A stretch of DNA of 64,000 bases from Chondrosia reniformis (taxonomy: Eukaryota; Porifera; Demospongiae; Chondrillida; Chondrillidae), in the NCBI GenBank assembly GCA_947172415.1, contig OX359198.1:1705401-1769400 (forward strand). The letters are read 5' to 3'. The translations under genes and the position numbers were made by a program. Below are positions 56,609-64,000 of the stretch, piece after piece. The notes beneath the pieces were generated by a model. It worked only from the letters and a program-made list of their open reading frames with translations. It was not told where the DNA came from and did no database searches. How positions within the stretch are numbered: position 1 is the first letter of the stretch; each line of letters starts with the position of its first letter.

Positions 56609-57655
56609 CAGAACTACAGTTAAGTGTACTGGTTTGTTAGAGAAAATTGCGTAATACTATATATGGCCGACCGTTTGAAGGTATAATAAAGACAAAATTT
56701 AAAACTATATCTGAAAATCTAGAATACTTTCCAATTTTTTATACATATGGATATTCACTTTGTAGTACTTGATTGTTATTGAAGTACTATCTATCCATAT
56801 ATTTTGATATGGATCTAGTTAAAGTGAAATTTCGTCAATCGACAGCCAACGAAACTCCAAAGAAAAAAAGTTGGACCATACCGAACGCTACCATCCACGA
56901 CGCTCATAGGCCGGGATCGTTGGTAACGCTCTGCCGAGTTGAGCTTTGGGTGTCACTTGCGTGAGAAGAACCAGTTCTTCTCGATATGGCCGACTCATAT
57001 GAATCCTTAAAGATATCAGATGCCAATCCCACATTACGTGGAACCCCCCCGAAATCCGGATTATTGGTGAGCACGTCTCTATGGCACCAACCAATTAGGA
57101 GACAGCTTCAGAGTCTAAGCGCTACCAACCTCTATGGGAACCGCAACCACCATAGAGATGTGTCCAGGTAGGCCTACTTTATAAGGTTTTTCGCTTCTAT
57201 TTATATGAAGTTTTGTCCAAAGAAAACGGTTGTGGTTGGGACCTTTTTTAATATATTTCTCGTTATTTCCAGATCAGTGAATTGTTTCAAGCACATTTAA
57301 AGACATAGGCAGTATTAGTGGTTCACCTGAAAACTGGGAAAAGCGAAAAAAATACTGTAAGTGTCTTGATGGGCCGAGGAGAACGACTTTTCTGATCCCA
57401 ATTATTTTCGAGAAATCGTCAAATTATTCCACTTTAATTCCAGACCAGTGAATCGTTCCAAGCAATTTTACACACATATGCAGTATTTCCAATACATCTC
57501 AAAACTGTGGCAAATGGATAAAATTCTGTTTTTGTCTTGGTGGAGGGAGGAGAGCGACTTTTCATGATACAGAAAACTAGAGATAGTGAGAGGTCCGATA
57601 TTTATCGCCTGTACGATATTTATATCTATGATCGATATTTCAACCAGCCGGTTCA
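56609..57655 (-). repeat. Satellite spacer S4 (reverse), right edge of the block
   Basis: Inverted spacer ending CGATATTTCAACCAGCCGG, with no satellite beyond it. The 63-codon (56773-56964) and 61-codon (56986-57171) frames are on the plus strand here and encode the same peptides as in S2. Confidence 0.9.
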
Positions 57656-57679
57656 CAGGATATTTTATCACTAGTGTAT

Positions 57680-57719
57680 TTTATCCGCCCGGATAGTATA
57701 AACTATCCGGGCGGATAAA
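57680..57719. other. Perfect 17-bp stem hairpin at the edge of the satellite block
   Basis: TTTATCCGCCCGGATAG, loop TATAAA, then the exact reverse complement. GC-rich in an AT-rich setting. GGATATTTTATC (57658) and GAAATTTTATCC (57733) extend it imperfectly, so this may be a complete small foldback element of about 90 bp. Confidence 0.75.
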
Positions 57720-57918
57720 CGATACCATATAGGAAATTTTATCCTACCCTACGTTTTAAGCGTATCATCATGAAATGCTTTAGATACATGCATAAGAAGC
57801 AACCTTGGGCCGAAAGGGGGATGTGATTTTAGGATTTTGGGCATTTTTTCATAAATAAATAAATAGATATTGGAACTGTTTAAATTGTGATTGACTTCTT
57901 TGTTTTACTGTATATAGT

Positions 57919-58015
57919 GCAGAATATCTCATCTTGTGAGGTGCTGAACATTACAGTATATAACGGAACAGAGTCTAGTTATGTAAAGAGATGTTGCAAT
58001 GTGGAGTCAACTGGA
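57919..58015 (+). pseudogene. CLN3 exon 4 duplicate (decayed second CLN3 copy, inverted)
   Basis: Encodes SSCEVLNITVYNGTESSYVK and RCCNVESTG then GTGAGT, matching CLN3 exon 4 with a few substitutions. The 5' part of the exon is lost. Plus strand, opposite to the other second-copy exons at 58.9 and 59.6 kb. Confidence 0.85.
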
Positions 58016-58467
58016 GTGAGTATATATATGTCAGTACATTATGTGGTATGCATGAGTGGACCACTGTTATTAGACACCCTTTTAATATATAGTATGTGCA
58101 CATCTTGTATACGTTGTACCCATTTAGAGGTTGAGGTTGTTTACAAATAAAGTTCATTGCTGTGTTTTATAGCCAAATATATTGATGAAGAATCTATTTT
58201 TGTTAGTTAGTCTAATTTGCTGTATGCCAATCAGTGAACCAATAAATATAATTTCTTTGAACTGGTCATTATTTAAATGGGAATCTACCAAATCCTATGT
58301 ATTTCATAGTCAAATATTAGACTAGTCTGGCTGCCAACCTTTCAATCTTCCAATTGTGGTTGAGTAAGTAGAGCCTCATTGGATCTCTTACATTGTCTGT
58401 GACTATCCACTCCTATTTAGCGGATGGTAGTGTAAAGACAACTTAATACAGTGTATACTTATTTCAG

Positions 58468-58547
58468 GTCATCCTGTTGGTTGACGTTCTACCCACTCTG
58501 ATAATCCAATTAACAGCCCCTTGGTTTATGCACCTGATACCATATTG
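58468..58547 (+). pseudogene. CLN3 exon 5 duplicate (decayed second CLN3 copy, inverted)
   Basis: Eighty bases, the same length as CLN3 exon 5, with intact CAG acceptor and GTGAGT donor, encoding VILLVDVLPTLIIQLTAPWF and MHLIPYW. Follows the exon 4 duplicate in correct order on the plus strand. Confidence 0.88.
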
Positions 58548-58900
58548 GTGAGTCTCGAACTCGTCCATTCGTCTCTTCACTATGTTTTTCTTTTTTTGTA
58601 ACACACGTGCACTTTGGATTTCTCTGTTGATATTTGCACTACATAAGCTAGCTTTACTAATTGCAGTAAAGATTTGCTTCGCTCGGGAATACGCCTGCTT
58701 GGTGGGGTTCTTGCGCACAAACCAGCAAAGCTCTTGCGCATTATCTGTCCTGGGTATGAGCTTCTTCACCAGCGAGGCTAATTGCATTTCAATGTATGCC
58801 CTAGTATATATACTCCAGGACCATATACAAAATACATGGATGTACATGCATATGTTGACAATGGAGTGCCACTCATGATCAGCCGTGATTGTATTCTTAC
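58548..58900. other. Unassigned sequence between CLN3 fragments
   Basis: Contains a T-rich tract and open frames on both strands without recognisable homology. The inversion breakpoint between the plus- and minus-strand CLN3 fragments must lie here. Confidence 0.3.
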
Positions 58901-58994
58901 ATGCAAATCAGCTCTGTGTTCAATCTTCTGAACAATATCAAAAGCTGCACTCAACATTATCATCAATGGAAAGTTATTGCAAAGCCCTATTATC
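58901..58994 (-). pseudogene. CLN3 exon 3 duplicate (decayed second CLN3 copy)
   Basis: Ninety-four bases as in CLN3 exon 3, matching LCNNFPLIIMLSAAFDIVQK-type sequence up to the donor GTAAGAAT. Substitutions change several residues. Minus strand. Confidence 0.85.
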
Positions 58995-59139
58995 CTGGCA
59001 ATAGAGAAATGTGTTGGGAAATGATTTCAGTTGATAAATCATGAAGAGATTATACTATAACAGTATTATTAGAAAACAGACAACCCCACAAACCTAAGGT
59101 ATTTTGGGGCTGCATGCAAAAATTGGGGCTGGAGGGGTC

Positions 59140-59270
59140 AAATTGAAAATTTTCAAAATATAGGGGTGGGGCAATGATGTGAAAGTGTAAAAGTAACTTC
59201 CTAAAATTCTAGGGGGGGGGGCAATAGGGGGATTCCCTCTCTGCCTCCCCTCTATACAGCCCTTGACTTT
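59140..59270. mobile_element. G/C-tract dispersed repeat, second copy
   Basis: Inverted relative of 26405-26520 (ATTTTCAAAATATAGGGG...GGGGGGGGCAATAGGGG...GAGGCAGAGAGG type). No coding capacity. Confidence 0.5.
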
Positions 59271-59543
59271 TATATAAATTCTGATCTAACAATAAGCATA
59301 TATTATAAAGGGCGACTTATTATCCTATGAAAATATCCAAGATACGAAGTGAAGTGATTCCCAAGTTTGATGGTCTGAAAAACAGGAATACATTCTCAAA
59401 TGCATGGATTATATGTTTAATTTCTTTGAAAGTCAGCATCATTGATTTCTTAAGTATCAGTGTCCATGTGACAATAATGGTAATGTACTTATATGTACTA
59501 CATATGCCATTTACTACATAATTAACTGATGTATTAAACTCGC

Positions 59544-59662
59544 CAAAATCCTATATTTCTCAGCTTATTGGAATTCACATTTTCTTTTAAAATACTCTAC
59601 AACTCCCTTCTTCACAGTCGCCGCTCTGTCTTTCTTGCCCACCTCATCCATATGAGCCACGC
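59544..59662 (-). pseudogene. CLN3 exon 2 duplicate (decayed second CLN3 copy)
   Basis: Matches CLN3 exon 2 but is 119 instead of 133 bases, with three internal deletions totalling 14 bases and hence a frameshift; the donor has become GC (GGCGAG). Clear evidence that the second CLN3 copy is dead. Confidence 0.88.
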
Positions 59663-60363
59663 CTAATGCATATACCTAGGACCACTGAACCAATTGTGAT
59701 AGCAGGATTTCTACTGGTTCAATAATATTGAACCATCTCGAGCAGGGGTTAATTAGCAAAATCTTCACCCCTCTCTTTAGTTTAATGTTTCAACTGAAAC
59801 GAATTTACCCGTTACTGCAGGATTTCTAATGGTCTCAATAAGCCTTTTGCCAAAATGGGAACGTATGGTAGATCTATGATTATGATTTTTACCGGGAAAC
59901 GTTGTATTACGCATGCGCAGCCAGTCTCTTTAAGGCCACGTGAGCATATGAATTAACACGTGCACGTAACTGGCGAATCACCATCCCAAGAAACACGAGC
60001 AAGAAGAGTAAAAGTGAGTTGTAAATATTCTTGTCCCCTCGAGGCCTTCATTGTAATGAAGTAGGACGTTTCAAGGGAGGGAGGGCTATAGGCATGAGGA
60101 TGAGGATTAAAATACAGTACAGTCTAGCAAGCCAGAGGCTATCCACTCCGAGTGATGCCGAGTGGGGGAGAGAAAGAAACTGTGTAAAGTAGTTACACAG
60201 CTGTGGTAGATATGGACATCACTGTCTATATCTTAAACATGTTTTTGCATTTTCCCTCAAGTTGTTAACTATAACCTAAGTTGAACTTTTGAAGACACAC
60301 GTACTTTACCTCTCATGAAATTCTATTTCAGTTTGTTACAGAATTGCTGAGTTTGAGAAGGAA

Positions 60364-62952
60364 ATGACTGAGGTTAAGAAGATTAGGGAGGATATTGCTG
60401 AGGTTGAGAAGATCAAGAAGGATATTGCTGAGGTTAAGAATGAAATGCCTGTGGTTAAGAATGAAATGGCTAAGGTTGACAAGAAAATGGGTGTGGTTGA
60501 GGAGAAAAATGATAAGCTTCCTGCTGACATTATCAAGAAGGATTCTGAACTGTAAGATCTGTGTGTGTGTGTTTGCCATTCCGTGGTTACCTAGAGGGTC
60601 ATTGGCATGCACCCCAATTAAGGGAATACACATGTAGCTATTTGTTAATTGCCAATCTGTGGTCACTGTTAAAACGACTTGACTCATTTCAGTCCATGCA
60701 ACTATCTGTGTGTGTGCAGAGATAATAATAGTCATTCTAGGCTTTGTTATATCACCCCAAGAGTAGAGTAGTGTCTTCGAAGTACTCACCGTTATGTATG
60801 ATTTTTATGAAATACAGGAAGACATCCTGTGAAAGAATGACATCACTTGTGGAAGGAATGAAATCACTCATGGAAGAGAAAGACTCTCCTATGTCTCCAA
60901 AGACTACAAGATACACTGAACCATTACATGAAGGTATATTATTACCATTGCATGCGCTAAAACTAAATGATATACAGTGCAGTCCACGTAATTCGAATCC
61001 ATTTTTGACGGAATTTCGCCTATTTTGAATAGAACTCCGGTTCCCTGTATAGTCCCAGTACATCAATTTCGTTGGGAATTTTCGTTTATTTTGGAGAGAA
61101 TACTGAAGTATGTTAACACACAATAAGTGAGCCTCAAAGTTATTTAGGTGGCAATTGCACCTTTAACGGTTAAGAAAATTAGCTAAATCATCATTCATCA
61201 TTCTCAGTGTGGTGTTATTCTCTAGCTATGCAACGTTCACGGTACCAATCACTTACCCTCAAACGAAAACTAGAGATTATCGATCTCATTGACAACACTC
61301 CATCTGAAAAGAAGAAAAAGGACATTGCTACTGAAATAGGAATTCCACCGAGTACCCTCAGCACTATTCTGAAAAACAGGGATACTCTACAGGCTAGCTA
61401 TACATTTGGAAGCAGCAAAAAAGGAGTAACCTTACACGTCCTGATGTAGATGTAGATATTTCACTTGTATTTTTTACTGTTTAGACATCACTTTGCTATT
61501 TTGTACATAATCCTGATAATTCTAAATTCCTGTTACTTCAAGTTTTTCCTGATTCCCTAGAGATTCGAATTAAGTGGACTGCACTGTAGTTATGCTATGA
61601 CAGAACCTTAGGTGTTATACACATACTTCACTCCTTTTGTAGAGCCTACATTTCTCCTTCGCTCTCCATCCAGAACTACAAGTGAAGAGGTTGAATTACG
61701 GAGTACAACAGGTGATGTGTATGACCATTGGTTTGCCTTACGCATGTACGAATTGAAAAACTATCTGGCTAACAATCCAATACAACTCAGAAACGGGGAC
61801 CACGCTACCCTGAATTTGCCCTTTAAGGGGGAAACCGAGGTGATGCAGGTTTTTCATTTAAAGGAAATTATAACACGTTGGAAGCAAATGGAAACATTTT
61901 CTTATGAAGAATGTTCCACAGCTACATTAGCGGTTGGACTAGAGCGCTTTCTATTTCCAACTGATGCTGGCATACCTCCTGATGGTGTTTGTTGTCATCA
62001 AATGCCAATTTCTGATGGAAGCCGTGTAAAGTCTGACTTCAGTGTTTTTCCCTATCCAGTGGGAAATCGTATTTTTGAACAAAATGCATTTGTAGCAGTT
62101 TCAGACTTCAAAAAATCCGATTTTCGCCAATCGAAAATTGAATCATTTGCATACAGTTTGGCACAACAGAAGGGCAATACCGCTTTAGTTAGACTTTTGT
62201 TTCCAATGACCAAGCACCGTGTCATGTTACAGATCTACGTGCCTATATCCGGATCTGTGCTTTTGATCAATATATTTGATGGTGATACCTCTGAAGCCAA
62301 CCTTGCACAATTCTTCTGCATGTTGTTCGTTGGAGTAAAATATTTACTTCATTCTCCGATCAAATCAACCATGGCCCCACATCCTATAGATGATAATAAA
62401 TTGAAATTGAATTATTACGCAAAGGATACCAATCCACGTGTGCTAATAAGTGAAGACAATTTTATTTATAAGCTATATGACACTGTCAGGAATAAGCCTC
62501 AATTGGAAGTTGCAAAATTAGTCCTTTGCGATGCAACAGTTGAGCAGTTGAGTGATGACAGACGTTACTGTTATCTAAAGTATAAATATCGAGAGGATGA
62601 TGCAAATCCAGATTTGAATTCCTTCCAGAAAATTTTAAATCAGCTTCATGAGATTCATGAAAAGGAGTATGTCCACTCTGACATAAGGAGGCAGAATATT
62701 GTGCTTGGCAAGCATTCTGCATGCATAATAGACTTTGATCTTGCCGAAAAAGAAGGTGTCAACTATCCGTTAACCTACAATAGCTCTCCAAAAATAAAAG
62801 AATGGCACCCAAGGGCAGAAGCGGGCCTACCAAGGGAGAAAATTCATGATGTTCATGCCCTTGACGTGATTATGAGAAGCTATAATTTTTCTGGGATCAT
62901 GGAACAGTACAGATCTGGTAAATCACTCTTGGAAATAGCTACAACTGTATAA
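60364..62952 (+). CDS. Coiled-coil, nuclease-like and kinase-like protein, copy 2
   Basis: Exons 60364-60551, 60818-60933 and 61643-62952, with the same splice sites as copy 1. The coiled coil is longer in exon 1 (an extra VEKIKKDIAEVKNEMPVV stretch) and shorter in exon 2, where the LLVQKDKSLNQYL part is missing. The nuclease-like region has VSDFKK (Asp retained) and lacks the GRSFRYGRRM insertion of copy 1. Kinase-like motifs HSDIRRQN and IIDFD are intact. A one-base insertion near the 3' end (ACAACTGTATAA) shifts the frame and replaces the NITEDMEM tail by TV, a loss of a few residues. Intron 2 carries a pogo/Tigger-like insertion. Confidence 0.75.
60975..61586 (+). mobile_element. Pogo/Tigger-type element in intron 2 of kinase-like copy 2
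   Basis: 612 bp bounded by CAGTGCAGTCCACGTAATTCGAAT and its inverted near-match ATTCGAATTAAGTGGACTGCACTG (each given here up to 24 bases is split as CAGTGCAGTCC + ATTCGAAT), with TA on both sides (60973-60974, 61587-61588). Kinase-like copy 1 has the uninterrupted site GATATACTGTTGC at 34436, so the insertion happened after the duplication. Only the start of a transposase remains. Confidence 0.92.
61228..61449 (+). pseudogene. Pogo/Tigger transposase N-terminal fragment
   Basis: Reads MQRSRYQSLTLKRKLEIIDL, then KKKDIATEIGIPPSTLSTIL and KNRDTL before running into unrelated sequence and a stop: the CENP-B-type N-terminal helix-turn-helix. The second DNA-binding domain and the DDE catalytic domain are absent. 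Confidence 0.85.
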
Positions 62953-64000
62953 CTGAAGACATGGAAATGTAAAACACTAATTTATATTTTATTAGTGTAA
63001 TGTGTTGTCAAGTTAAATTTTTGAATATTGTTGCACAAAGTACTTTTCACTGAAGAAATGCACATTTAAAACATGATTTTCGGTAACTGAGGTTTGGGTA
63101 AGTTTGATGATTGTGAACTCCCACTGACACACTAAACTGAAGTGAGGTATGAACACTTGCAGTAACTTGACCCTTTGAGATGGTTATGTATATACGTATA
63201 TACAAACACCACTGAAACAATGCACTCGCATATGGAACATGGACTTTACTTCATGATCAGTTTAGGTTATTACAGAAGAATCCTTATACAGTACATAGAA
63301 GGATCAGTCATCCTATATAGGTTAACTAAATATAGTTCTGGTCGGCTCATTGATGGCAAACCCCATTGAAACACTATATAAAGAGAGGGTGAAAAAACAT
63401 GGTAATATTAACCCCATGCAGTTGGAGAAGGTTCATGATCAATGCCGCTTATTTATAATAGAAATCCTAATTTAGAGGCTACCGTAGTATATACTATATA
63501 TATATTGAACCTTAAATACTGTATTATATATCTAATAGAAGCCCAAGGCTTCTATTAGAGACTGGCTTGTTTCAGAGACCTGGGCATATTTATATTAGTC
63601 TAAGAGATAATACTGTACATATATGTATATATGTTGGAAACACTGGTGTTCTGTGCATGACTGCAATATTCTAGTGTTACATTTTGTCATTTGTGGGCAG
63701 TTTAAATCTAATTAAGTAATGCTTGGAATGTTCTTGATTTTCTCTAGAAATAAATGCTAATTGTATCATGACCTTATATGGTTAACGATAGAGTTCAATG
63801 ATAATATAGTTGGCTCACTGTTCTTATATTTAATGCTCACTTGTGCATGTAGTATATAGGATGGTCCAAAAACATGGCTGCCTCTCATACTAAATTGTCA
63901 CCTCACAAATCAATTAGATATTCCAAAAACATACTATAATTACACATCATTGTATACCATTACAATATAAAGAAACTTTTAAAATACATATCCTATTTAG
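62953..64000. other. 3' flank of kinase-like copy 2
   Basis: Duplicate of 35842-36850 with a small insertion near 63735. No gene; the window ends in it. Confidence 0.6.

Larger units (their letters stand above)
59935..64000. repeat. Segmental duplicate, right copy (kinase-like gene block)
   Basis: Colinear with 33350-36850. Runs to within a few bases of the window edge, where the last bases begin to differ (CCTATTTAG against CCTCTATAG), so the boundary may be about here. It is longer because of an internal 612-bp transposon. Confidence 0.95.

Noticed and set aside
58464..58847. 127-codon minus-strand frame
   Set aside because: Overlaps the plus-strand CLN3 exon 5 duplicate in antisense and has no recognisable domain.

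Overview
The window looks like animal nuclear DNA that is AT-rich and intron-bearing, most likely from a sponge. It carries ordinary metazoan housekeeping genes (ARPC4, TMEM258, CLN3) with mostly small exons and GT-AG introns, many short TACGTA-type microsatellites and MITEs, and a secreted-protein family I associate with sponges and cnidarians. The sponge assignment is inference; there is no rRNA or mitochondrial marker here. No bacterial operon structure is visible.

Layout. 0.3-1.3 kb: a single-exon secreted protein (minus). 2.2-9.0 kb: ARPC4 on the minus strand in six coding exons, sharing a 440-bp divergent promoter with TMEM258 (plus, 9.4-10.5 kb). 10.9-22.0 kb: five tandem, intronless ADAR-like genes, each with two divergent dsRNA-binding-type regions and a complete adenosine deaminase active site, and each preceded by a conserved AP-1-like/TATA promoter (copies 2-5 also have a kappaB-like site). 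22.4-23.2 kb: a dead hAT element. 23.3-24.3 kb: an intronless DUF4419 gene. 25.0-32.2 kb: a complete 12-exon CLN3 (battenin) gene on the minus strand. 33.4-36.85 kb and 59.9-64.0 kb: two copies of one segment carrying a three-exon gene for a coiled-coil, nuclease-like and kinase-like protein; the second copy has a pogo/Tigger-like insertion in an intron. 38.5-57.7 kb: about 19 kb of a 169-bp satellite organised in part as 338-bp dimers, with four copies of a 1.05-kb spacer, the left part in plus and the right part in minus orientation. Fragments of a second, decayed CLN3 copy (exons 2, 3, 4, 5, part of 6, and 9) flank this block and the first kinase-like gene, as if both had landed inside it.

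How it fits together. The left third contains stable core genes. The centre is an actively recombining ADAR-like cluster: the first gene differs at its 5' end, the last differs at its 3' end, and the middle three combine the last gene's 5' end with the first gene's 3' end, which is what unequal crossing-over between two ancestral genes would leave. The right half is a repeat-rich, rearranged region. The ADAR-like cluster and the inverted satellite block are the parts most worth following up.
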